Shown here: positions 34,501-41,280 of the stretch, one piece after another
How the letters are laid out: each line of letters opens with the position of its first letter
Numbering within the stretch: position 1 is the stretch's first letter
Origin: a virus
IMG/VR virus record: IMGVR_UViG_3300020477_000013
Coordinates: 62,001-126,000 of that record
DNA: 64,000 bases
Reading direction: 5' to 3' (one strand)
The notes under the pieces: generated by a model
Told to the model about the DNA's origin: nothing
Seen by the model: the letters and a program-made list of their open reading frames with translations, nothing else
Databases searched by the model: none
Made by a program: the position numbers and the translations under genes

Positions 34501-35154
34501 GAGATTATTGAGGAACGCCCTTACAAGCAGGTGGATGATCTGTTATGGAATGATGTGGGAAAGTGGAAGCACTCTAAATTTAATAAGAGAGCACTTCAAA
34601 ATTTAATCAAGGTTCGTGCCTTTGGCTCTATGGATCTCGTTGGTGAAGGAAAGACTTTTTCTTCTTATTCACAAATGCATGAAATTTTAATAGAGAATAA
34701 TTCGTCTATTAAAAAATGGACAAAGCGAGATCCTGATAGGGGTAGAAATGCATTTCGAGAATGCCTAATAGAGACTGCTGGTATGCAAGAATGGTCCAAG
34801 ATGACGTTAGCAACCCACAGCGTTGATATAATGGGATCTTTCAATGCAGGTATGGTAGTTTCAGATGAGCTTCAAGACAAGTTGTCGGCTCGAGGTATTA
34901 ATTCCATCGATGAAATAGAGGGTAGGGATCTCTACTGGTTCGTCGTGACTGACATGAAGACAAAACTAACAAAACATAAAAAGCCTTATTTGCTTCTAAC
35001 AGTTACAGGTATTTCAGGAGGTAATTACAGGCTTTTTTGTTGGGGATGGAATGGAAAGCTTGAAATTCCCCAATACTCCCTGTGTGTAGCTGAAGTCGAT
35101 AAAAATGACTTTGGGTGTTCAACGCAACAAAGAAAGATAAAAGTTTTGAACTGA
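31555..35154 (+). CDS. dnaE: Family C DNA polymerase, DnaE-like (Pol III alpha)
   Basis: 1199 residues. An N-terminal PHP domain (GMHAHDGFSTFDG, CLTNHGHM, FVAGCEMYV) is followed by the family C core: VGPGRGSAAGSLVAYVL, then PDIDSDVGDRDK with the metal Asp residues, GRHAGGVIVSE, GWIKFDLLGLETL, YRPGPL and AIIFQEQVMEL with VRRTIMKRS. Helix-hairpin-helix and OB-like segments follow (FLSCKGVGEAAIDEII). The first start used is TTG after GCGAGGG; the ATG at 31585 would cut the PHP motif. It is probably the main replicase, an unusual choice beside otherwise T4-like fork proteins. No clamp or clamp-loader gene is in this window. Confidence 0.88.
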   Translation: MGKTPKKFVGMHAHDGFSTFDGLGYPQEHIDFVKSNDMDAWCLTNHGHMNSFCHAYLHAEKLNKAGGNFKFVAGCEMYVHPDLDAWRLDYDIRAAAKKGDKEALFRLRDEREKLITPITMKVDADDETLDISTDEASLTIENEEETKSGKFYDPIKRRHHLVVLPKTSEGLRRLFHLVSRGYLEGFYRFPRIDYKMLKEAAQGGHLMVSTACLGGPLAYEVFRHLQEVEFDSLDPKWMDDPSLQQKILNGVSNSYGQLADAVGKENVYVELQFNHLVAQHLVNRALIQFANNEGMQDKLVVTCDSHYAHPEHWKERELYKKLGWLNYREFDPSKLPQSKEELKCELYPKNAQQVWESYINTTKEYDFYDDDIICDAVERTYDIVHDEIGDIHPDKSMKLPDYVVPAGKSDDRALLDMCKEGLIDRGLADKPEYIDRLKKELSVIREKKFSKYFLTMKAIMDLARGHMLVGPGRGSAAGSLVAYVLYITNVDPIEYGLLFERFLSVHRQGAPDIDSDVGDRDKLIDLLKENFGDNNIVPISNYNTFKLKSLVKDISRFYGIPFDEVNKALAPVENDVKKAVFKKGTDKNLFTLLYEDAIKYSKSFQDFIEKYPEIAEPIEVLFKQNKALGRHAGGVIVSENVAEQMPLIMARGEIQTPWVEGMHYKHLEELGWIKFDLLGLETLRIIERCIALILQRHEGHESPSYLNVKEWFNDHMDPKVIDFDDQQVYEKIYHAARWAGIFQCTARGAQNFFKKGKPCSIIDIATLTSIYRPGPLTAGVHDIYLGAKSNPDDVDYKHPLIKQVLEPTYGAIIFQEQVMELCNVVAGFPQEDCDMVRRTIMKRSASKADAMKKQAMELKQRFVDGAVSNGVPSHVADELYDKIMFFSGYGFNKSHAVSYAIDSYYCAWLMTYYEEEWLCAYLEAMSNNPTKRAKAFSEIKKLGYKVVPIDINYATKSWTILEGKKFMPSFLSCKGVGEAAIDEIIEERPYKQVDDLLWNDVGKWKHSKFNKRALQNLIKVRAFGSMDLVGEGKTFSSYSQMHEILIENNSSIKKWTKRDPDRGRNAFRECLIETAGMQEWSKMTLATHSVDIMGSFNAGMVVSDELQDKLSARGINSIDEIEGRDLYWFVVTDMKTKLTKHKKPYLLLTVTGISGGNYRLFCWGWNGKLEIPQYSLCVAEVDKNDFGCSTQQRKIKVLN

Positions 35155-35174
35155 TAAGGGTATACACATATAAT
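35146..35174 (+). promoter_or_regulatory. Consensus sigma70-like promoter
   Basis: TTGAAC (35146-35151), 17-base spacer, TATAAT (35169-35174), 32 bases before the kinase start. This is the best match in the window and drives the 35.2-41.2 kb precursor/sugar cassette. Confidence 0.72.
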
Positions 35175-35205
35175 TGCATATCGGCTCTTTATTAGAGGGT
35201 GAGTA

Positions 35206-35739
35206 TTGAAGAAAAAACAGCACATAATCATTTTTGACGGTCCTGATATGTGCGGAAAAACTGAGATGGCGATGGAATTATCGGCTGTTCTTGGCGTTCC
35301 GTATTTTAAAAATGAAAGTGAATGGGAATTTTTTGAAAAAGATCCAAGCTATTTTAGGAATGCGTTATCATATGGTGACACATTCTTTTATGCTTACTTA
35401 AGGCAAACAGGCGCATCTGTAATCTTAGACAGGTCATACCCATCAGAGTGGGTATATTCTAAGGTATTTTTACGAGTGACAAACGAAAAAGCGCTAAGCG
35501 AAGTAGATGCAATGGCTCATGGGATTCACACGAAGATAATAATTCCATACAGGAGTTCTTATGAAGGCTTAGAGGACCAGTTTTCATCCATAACGTCTGA
35601 CAAAATGCTAGAAATAGAGAACCTATATAGAAAATTCGCGGACTGGACTAAGTGTGATGTATTATTTCTGAATGTCGATTCAGAAGATTTAGATGATGAG
35701 ATATTTCAAATATTAAAATTCATAAACAAGGAAAATTAA
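35206..35739 (+). CDS. Deoxynucleoside monophosphate kinase-like protein
   Basis: 177 residues, TTG start after GAGGGTGAG. The P-loop is GPDMCGKTEMAMEL (about 11-24). ILDRSYPSEWVYSK has the DR(S/F)-x3-S pattern of thymidylate kinases, and a late Asp-rich helix follows. It phosphorylates a dNMP, most likely dTMP. Given the hydroxymethylase-like gene three positions on, a role like T4 gp1, which accepts 5-hydroxymethyl-dCMP, is a possibility only. First gene after a strong promoter; one-base overlap with the next. Confidence 0.66.
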   Translation: MKKKQHIIIFDGPDMCGKTEMAMELSAVLGVPYFKNESEWEFFEKDPSYFRNALSYGDTFFYAYLRQTGASVILDRSYPSEWVYSKVFLRVTNEKALSEVDAMAHGIHTKIIIPYRSSYEGLEDQFSSITSDKMLEIENLYRKFADWTKCDVLFLNVDSEDLDDEIFQILKFINKEN

Positions 35740-36773
35740 TGAAGATAGGAATTAGCTATTGGGGATTTTGCGAGAAATTTCAAGACTCGACTGTCTCAAA
35801 TACCCCTGATGGACACAGGTATGGTAGGCCAGTTTTGGTCGATGCGCTACTTGAGAGCGGTCATGAAGTTTATGCGTTGCAAGACCAGCGGGAAGATGTT
35901 AAGTACGATGGTTTAGATTATAGGTTCGCCGGTGATGGGTATCCTGACTTGGATGTCCTATTCGTAGAGTGGCGGTGGCCGACATATAAGAATAGCGGCG
36001 AAAATAAATTTGAACCCGACCTAGACAGGCAAACGCAGCTGTTGGATTACTACCATGGAAATATACCCATCGTTTCGTGGGATACCGACCTGAAGATGAC
36101 AGCTGATGATGAAGTTCGCTGGCCGCTTATGACTATTGCTGATCCATCATTTGATCCTAAGCATATGACAAGGGATAGGTTACGGTTAACATTTTGGTCT
36201 GACTTTCGTCAGATAATAGACACGACCACCGGACCGGTCGAGTTTGGGTATGTGGGTAATAACTATGAGCGTGACAAGATGTTTATGGAGTATTATTCAA
36301 AGCCGTCGCTGGTATTACGGGACAATGGTGTCCAGACCAAAGTTCACGGTAACTGGCTACAGCGCTCCCCTGAGAGGTCTAGCCCTGAAGATTTGATACG
36401 GATGCATCCTAATATTGCGTTCGGCAAGCGGGTATCATTTCATGATTCGATGCATCTCTTAAATGAATTTATCTGTACTGTCCACATAACAAAGCCAGGG
36501 TATGCAGATGTAGGGTTTGCATCACCTAGATACCTGGAAAACATAGTCGTAGGTACACCTGCGCTGGTACCATATGAGTTTAAATATAGCTCCATACTAG
36601 GTGAAGAATGGGTTGTCCATGGTCATTCCGACGTCATCGAGAAAGTTAGGTATTTAAAGAATCTTGGTTGCGATGAAAGAGATGATGTCGTCCGGCATCA
36701 GATGTACAATCTTTTAAAGCACCATAATTTTAGTGTTAATAATGTTGTTGAGTTTATTGAATCGCTGGTTTAA
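35739..36773 (+). CDS. Putative glycosyltransferase (GT-B-like)
   Basis: 344 residues. The start (MKIGISYWGFCEKFQDS ... RPVLVDALLESGHEV) is the N-terminal Rossmann of GT-B enzymes. VEFGYVGNNYERDKMFMEYY opens the second Rossmann, and a C-terminal donor-site helix appears as GFASPRYLENIVVGTPALV. The segment order resembles phage and bacterial spore-coat-like GTs. The gene is flanked by a kinase and two sugar-nucleotide epimerases and lies just before the ThyA-like gene, so glycosylation of modified DNA bases (as with T4 alpha/beta-GT or RB69 arabinosyltransferase) is the leading guess. Glycosylation of virion or envelope sugar is the alternative. Confidence 0.6.
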   Translation: MKIGISYWGFCEKFQDSTVSNTPDGHRYGRPVLVDALLESGHEVYALQDQREDVKYDGLDYRFAGDGYPDLDVLFVEWRWPTYKNSGENKFEPDLDRQTQLLDYYHGNIPIVSWDTDLKMTADDEVRWPLMTIADPSFDPKHMTRDRLRLTFWSDFRQIIDTTTGPVEFGYVGNNYERDKMFMEYYSKPSLVLRDNGVQTKVHGNWLQRSPERSSPEDLIRMHPNIAFGKRVSFHDSMHLLNEFICTVHITKPGYADVGFASPRYLENIVVGTPALVPYEFKYSSILGEEWVVHGHSDVIEKVRYLKNLGCDERDDVVRHQMYNLLKHHNFSVNNVVEFIESLV

Positions 36774-36784
36774 GGAGAATCATT

Positions 36785-37777
36785 GTGACGCGTGTTCTTA
36801 TAACAGGGGTGGCTGGCCTCTTGGGTGCAAATTTTTCTAGGTATCTATTAGACAAGGGATATGAGGTTATAGGAATTGATAACCTGTCCGGAGGTTTCGA
36901 GGATAGTGTGGATCCTCGGGTTCGGTTCTATCCTGTAGATTTACAGGACTTGGATGTCGTAAATAACATTTTTCGTATCGAGAAACCTGACTATGTGTAT
37001 CATTTTGCCGCATATGCAGCCGAGGGATTAAGTCCATTTATCAGGAATTTTAATTACGTTAATAATGTCTTATGCTCCGTAAACGTTATTAATTCATGCA
37101 TCAAGTACGATGTGAAAAAACTAGTCTTTACATCTTCAATGGCGGTGTATGGATCTGGTTCACCACCCTTTAGGGAAGACCAACGCCCTTCCCCTGAAGA
37201 CCCATATGGTATAGCAAAATATGCTGTAGAGATGGATCTTGCATTAGCATACGAGCAGTTTGGGCTAGAATATACAATCATCCGCCCCCATAATGTGATA
37301 GGGATATACCAAAATATCTGGGATCGCTATAGAAATGTTATAGGTATCTGGATCAGAAAAGCTCTTAATGGTGAGGCCTTGACGATATTCGGGGACGGCA
37401 CTCAGGTTAGAGCATTTTCAGATATCAGGTTTTATATGGAGCCATTTGAGAAGGCTATGTATGATTATCATGGGGAATCCTTCAATATAGGGGCAGACAA
37501 GTACTATACAATTAATGATGCTTCAAAAATTGTCCAGGATGTTGCTTCTGGATTTGGCTATGACGTAGGTAGGGAATGGCTAGAGGCTAGAAATGAAGTA
37601 CATACTGCATACTGCGACCACAGTAAGGCAAAAGAGTTACTAGGGTTTGAGGACAACACAGATTTTGAGTTAATGGTGAGAACGATGTTTAAATGGGCAA
37701 TGTCGCAGCCTGATAGGGATGTCAAGTATAAGGATTATGAGATAGATAAGGGAATTTACAGTTTCTGGAAAAAGTAG
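36785..37777 (+). CDS. NAD-dependent sugar-nucleotide epimerase (extended SDR)
   Basis: 330 residues, GTG start after AAGGAGAAT. The NAD-binding loop is TGVAGLLGANF (T-G-x2-G-x2-G) with the second-strand acid in IDNLSGG. The catalytic Ser/Tyr/Lys appear as FTSSMAVYG and DPYGIAKYAVE. The substrate half (IRPHNVIGIYQNIWDR, FGDGTQVRAFSDI) fits UDP-sugar 4-epimerases. It likely supplies the sugar donor for the neighbouring glycosyltransferase. A UDP-xylose or UDP-glucuronate specificity cannot be excluded. Confidence 0.8.
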   Translation: MTRVLITGVAGLLGANFSRYLLDKGYEVIGIDNLSGGFEDSVDPRVRFYPVDLQDLDVVNNIFRIEKPDYVYHFAAYAAEGLSPFIRNFNYVNNVLCSVNVINSCIKYDVKKLVFTSSMAVYGSGSPPFREDQRPSPEDPYGIAKYAVEMDLALAYEQFGLEYTIIRPHNVIGIYQNIWDRYRNVIGIWIRKALNGEALTIFGDGTQVRAFSDIRFYMEPFEKAMYDYHGESFNIGADKYYTINDASKIVQDVASGFGYDVGREWLEARNEVHTAYCDHSKAKELLGFEDNTDFELMVRTMFKWAMSQPDRDVKYKDYEIDKGIYSFWKK

Positions 37778-37788
37778 GGGTATGGTTA

Positions 37789-38790
37789 ATGAACGTATAT
37801 GATAACTTTACACAATGCTATTTAGGCTTAATAGACCAGGTATATAACACACCTGATTTTATCTCTAGTCCTCGTGGGCAATTGGTGAAAGAGAAATTAG
37901 CAGTTAAGTTCCAGATTAATGATCCTAGGAGCAGAATTCCTTATACGGCTGCACGAAAATTTTCGTTGCACTATATGGTTGCTGAGTTACTTTGGTATTT
38001 GTCTGGAGAAGATTCTACGGAGTGGATATCAAATTACTCGTCTTTCTGGAGGAAGATATCCGACAACGGAAAGACTGCTAATTCTGCATATGGGGCCCGA
38101 ATTTTTAAAACACATGACAGAATTGCAGGTGGCCAATTAGTTCAGTGGGATTATGTGGTCAACGAACTCCGTAAAGACAACGACTCAAGACGAGCCGTTA
38201 TACATATACGTTCGCCATGGGATTCTACGCATGCGAAGCTTGATGTACCCTGTACACTCGCACTGCAGTTTTTTATTCGAGATAATAAGTTGCATCTTGT
38301 TGTTAATATGCGATCCTCTGATATAATACTAGGCATTGCTTACGACATTCCTGCATTTACTTTTATGCAAGAGCTTATGGCTGTGCAGCTTGGTGTGGGC
38401 TTGGGGACATATACACATATTAGTAATTCATTACACATTTACGAGAGGCATTTCAATATGGCAGAAGAAATTTTGTTGCCCGAGAACCAGACTGAGTCAT
38501 TGATGTGTCAGATATCTCGGGGCTCGATGCCCCCCCTCACGACAAACTTGCCTCCTATTCGTGAGCTATACCTATTTGAGGGTGCCATACGTAACTGTAG
38601 TACGGCTGAAGAAATTTATGAGTGCTTAGAAGAACTAGAAACTATTGATATTCATATAGATCATATAGACTACTGGCTTGATTGGGGAAAGGTTTTAGCA
38701 TCACATCGCCTTAAGAAGCTTGGGTTTCTAAATGAGTCAAATGATATGTTAAACTCTACTTCTTATGTTGGTTACCATTTACTATCTTAA
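37789..38790 (+). CDS. ThyA-family enzyme, dCMP hydroxymethylase-like (T4 gp42-like)
   Basis: 333 residues of the thymidylate synthase fold. The active-site Cys is C155 (DVPCT). DSRRAVIHIRSP (132-143) and SLHIYERHF (214-222) bind phosphate and folate/nucleotide. The block IRDNKLHLVVNMRSSDI then LGIAYDIPAF matches T4 dCMP hydroxymethylase (IRDKK-x4-VVNMRS-x-D ... ND) better than thymidylate synthase (YQRS-x-D ... PFNIASY). D186 replaces the Asn that selects dUMP in ThyA. So 5-hydroxymethyl-dCMP formation is predicted, while ThyX makes dTMP. It sits between two epimerases and downstream of a glycosyltransferase. Alternative: another cytosine-methylating ThyA relative. Confidence 0.7.
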   Translation: MNVYDNFTQCYLGLIDQVYNTPDFISSPRGQLVKEKLAVKFQINDPRSRIPYTAARKFSLHYMVAELLWYLSGEDSTEWISNYSSFWRKISDNGKTANSAYGARIFKTHDRIAGGQLVQWDYVVNELRKDNDSRRAVIHIRSPWDSTHAKLDVPCTLALQFFIRDNKLHLVVNMRSSDIILGIAYDIPAFTFMQELMAVQLGVGLGTYTHISNSLHIYERHFNMAEEILLPENQTESLMCQISRGSMPPLTTNLPPIRELYLFEGAIRNCSTAEEIYECLEELETIDIHIDHIDYWLDWGKVLASHRLKKLGFLNESNDMLNSTSYVGYHLLS

Positions 38791-38805
38791 ATTTACGGAG
38801 AAATT

Positions 38806-39819
38806 ATGAATAGTTGTTTAGTTACAGGAGGCTGCGGATTTATAGGCAGCGCACTGGTAAGTAAGTTAGTCGAGGCAGGATGGAAGGTTGATGTAGTCGA
38901 CGACCTATCAGGCGGAGATATTACAGCACTTGGTGACTTGCAGAAGAGGGTTATTCACGTCGACATGGTTCCTCTTTTTGAACATAGGCATGAGCCGTCC
39001 AGGCTTGACAGCGAAGTGCTGGTAATCACAGGCGATTTTTCTCATGAAAATATCTTTACAAGAATAAAAGATAAGAGATATGATTATGTTTTTCATCTAG
39101 CTGCTAGGCCAAGGGTAGCATACTCGGTAGAGGACCCTATAACAACGATGGAACACAACCTGTTTAAGACGACTGCACTTTTTCATGCATGCGTAAAGTC
39201 AGTTAAGAGGGTCATTTTTTCAAGTTCATCTTCTGTATTTGGCAGGGTAGAAGAATTCCCTACCCCCGAAGAGTACCCCAAGAACCCCTGTTCACCATAC
39301 GCATTACAGAAGTATTCATGTGAGCAATTTGCATCTCTTTTTGTTGAGCTATATGGAATTGATATAGTCGGGCTGAGGTATTTTAATGTATACGGTCCTG
39401 GCCAGCTAGGTGACTCTCCGTATTCGACTGTTGTCTCTGCGTGGTGTTATGCGATCCAGCAAGATGCTGAACTAAGGCTCGATGGTGATGGTACACAGTC
39501 TAGGGACTTTACATATATCGATGATGTTGTTTCCGCAAACATGCTCGCGGCAACATCAACCAATGAGATTGCGGGCCACATGTTTAACATAGGAAAAGGA
39601 AAGTACCATTCTCTTAACGAGATCCTAGGGTTATTTAAAGACAGATACGGTGACCTTCCACTTAGGCATGCACCAACGCGCGCTGGCGATGTGCACAAAA
39701 CCCATGCAGATGTTAGCAATGCCGGGTCATTATTGGGTTATAATCCTCAAACTAGCATGGAGGATGGCTTGAATAAGACATTTGCCTGGTGGGAATCTTT
39801 AAGTGAGGTGGATGATTAA
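38806..39819 (+). CDS. UDP-sugar 4-epimerase-like protein (extended SDR)
   Basis: 337 residues with TGGCGFIGSAL (NAD loop), VDDLSGG, FSSSSSVFG and SPYALQKYSCEQF (Ser, Tyr-x3-Lys), and the substrate block LRYFNVYGPGQ with GDGTQSRDFTYIDDV. It is close to UDP-GlcNAc/UDP-Glc 4-epimerases and distinct from the epimerase at 36785. Two different epimerases beside one glycosyltransferase suggest a multi-step sugar-nucleotide route. The stop abuts the thymidine kinase start. Confidence 0.82.
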   Translation: MNSCLVTGGCGFIGSALVSKLVEAGWKVDVVDDLSGGDITALGDLQKRVIHVDMVPLFEHRHEPSRLDSEVLVITGDFSHENIFTRIKDKRYDYVFHLAARPRVAYSVEDPITTMEHNLFKTTALFHACVKSVKRVIFSSSSSVFGRVEEFPTPEEYPKNPCSPYALQKYSCEQFASLFVELYGIDIVGLRYFNVYGPGQLGDSPYSTVVSAWCYAIQQDAELRLDGDGTQSRDFTYIDDVVSANMLAATSTNEIAGHMFNIGKGKYHSLNEILGLFKDRYGDLPLRHAPTRAGDVHKTHADVSNAGSLLGYNPQTSMEDGLNKTFAWWESLSEVDD

Positions 39820-40398
39820 ATGAGAGATCCTGAATTTATTATCTTTACGGGGCCCATGTTCGGTTCTAAGACTACCCGCATGCTGGCCACATTGGAAAGA
39901 TATACATACCAAAATAAGGATGTACTTGCCTTTAAGCCAAAAATGGATGACAGGTATAGCGAGAGTGAGATTTGCACCCACTCAGGCTTGAAATTTCCTG
40001 CCTATGTCGTGGCTACCGGCGCTGAGATTTTGGAGCGTGTCGAAACTATAGCTCCGGACATTGTTGCTGTCGATGAGGCATTTATGATTGACGGGTGTGC
40101 AGAAGCGGTGTTGGAGCTGTTTAGGGCTGGAAAGACAATCGTTATTTCATCCCTACAATTATCAGCTAGCGGGAATGTCTTTGTGGAGGTTAGGGATATG
40201 ATGCCATGGGCTACAAAGATTGAAGTTTGTCCAGCGGTCTGCACTGTTACCGGTAGGGATGCGTACTATACCCACAGAAAAGTAGAGGGATTAGGCGAGA
40301 TAGTTATCGGGGGTATAGATTTATATGAGCCTAGGAGTTGGGAACACCATCCACTTATGAACCACAGGAATATTCATGCCCATCCCAAGCCCCAATGA
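39820..40398 (+). CDS. tk: Thymidine kinase (type II)
   Basis: 192 residues: P-loop GPMFGSKTTRML (11-22), the Walker B-like VDEAFM (about 85-90), and the late zinc-type segment CPAVCTVTGRDAYYTHRK. The usual four-Cys lasso zinc site is only partly kept (CPAVC). It salvages thymidine to dTMP. It overlaps the DHH gene by 23 bases. Confidence 0.86.
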   Translation: MRDPEFIIFTGPMFGSKTTRMLATLERYTYQNKDVLAFKPKMDDRYSESEICTHSGLKFPAYVVATGAEILERVETIAPDIVAVDEAFMIDGCAEAVLELFRAGKTIVISSLQLSASGNVFVEVRDMMPWATKIEVCPAVCTVTGRDAYYTHRKVEGLGEIVIGGIDLYEPRSWEHHPLMNHRNIHAHPKPQ

Positions 40399-41209
40399 GA
40401 TAGATACCGTCATTTATCATGCAAACTGTGCAGATGGCTTTGGCGCAGCATATGTTGCATGGAGGCATCTAGGCGCTAATGCTTCTTATTTGCCGTGGCA
40501 CCATGGGGATCCCCCTCCTGATGTGGAGGGTAAAAATGTTCTCATTGTAGATTTTTCATTTTCTAAATCAGATATTATCAAGATGAATTCCTGCGCGAAT
40601 TCGCTGGTTGTTCTAGATCATCACATTTCCGCAAAAAAGAATCTCAAAGGTTTGTCCTATGCAATAATAGACGTTACGAGGTCTGGCGCAATGATGGCAT
40701 GGGATTTTTTCTATGAAAACTGTGCTGCACCCCTATTAATTCAATATATTCAAGATCGTGATTTGTGGCGCTGGTCCCTTGAGGAATCTAGGGAATTTTC
40801 GGCGGGGCTTAATACAGTACCTTTTGATTTTAACGCATATGCTAGCCTTGAAGGTGAAGCTGCAGTTGCTGAGTTAATTGAGAAAGGCAAGGCAATCCTC
40901 GAGCACATTGATGCAGAGGTCTATTATGCCTGTAAGGGCTCCACAAGAAAGAGGTTCTTGGGATATGATGTTGCTATTGTAAATTCACGAAACTATAAAT
41001 CAGAGATTGGCTCTCGACTGTCTAAAGAATGTGATTTTGCGCTAATATGGCATTGTGACCAGTACTCAAGCATAAGCATAAGTCTCAGGGCCCAGGAGAA
41101 TTCGGTTGATGTTTCCGAAGTAGCATCAAAATTTGGTGGCGGTGGCCATAGTTGCGCCGCAGGATTCAGGGTCGATGATTTATCGTTTTTAAGTATGCTT
41201 TTAGATTGA
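40376..41209 (+). CDS. DHH-family phosphoesterase
   Basis: 277 residues: IYHANCADGFGAAYV (first Asp), VDFSFS, LVVLDHHIS (the DHH motif, about 82-86) and, at the C-terminus, the DHHA1 substrate loop FGGGGHSCAAGF. The family includes NrnA/RecJ-like nucleases that degrade short oligonucleotides or cyclic dinucleotides. Recycling of nano-RNA or breakdown of a defence signal are both possible. It ends the 35-41 kb unit. Confidence 0.8.
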   Translation: MPIPSPNEIDTVIYHANCADGFGAAYVAWRHLGANASYLPWHHGDPPPDVEGKNVLIVDFSFSKSDIIKMNSCANSLVVLDHHISAKKNLKGLSYAIIDVTRSGAMMAWDFFYENCAAPLLIQYIQDRDLWRWSLEESREFSAGLNTVPFDFNAYASLEGEAAVAELIEKGKAILEHIDAEVYYACKGSTRKRFLGYDVAIVNSRNYKSEIGSRLSKECDFALIWHCDQYSSISISLRAQENSVDVSEVASKFGGGGHSCAAGFRVDDLSFLSMLLD

Positions 41210-41280
41210 GCATTTTACGATTGCTTTAAGGTTAACCACAATACATATATGTGTAGATTTATGCATAATATGGGTGTGAT

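Noticed and set aside
37789-38790. Plain thymidylate synthase (ThyA) call
   Set aside because: The Asn that selects dUMP is Asp here, the NMRS block is the hydroxymethylase type, and ThyX is already present.
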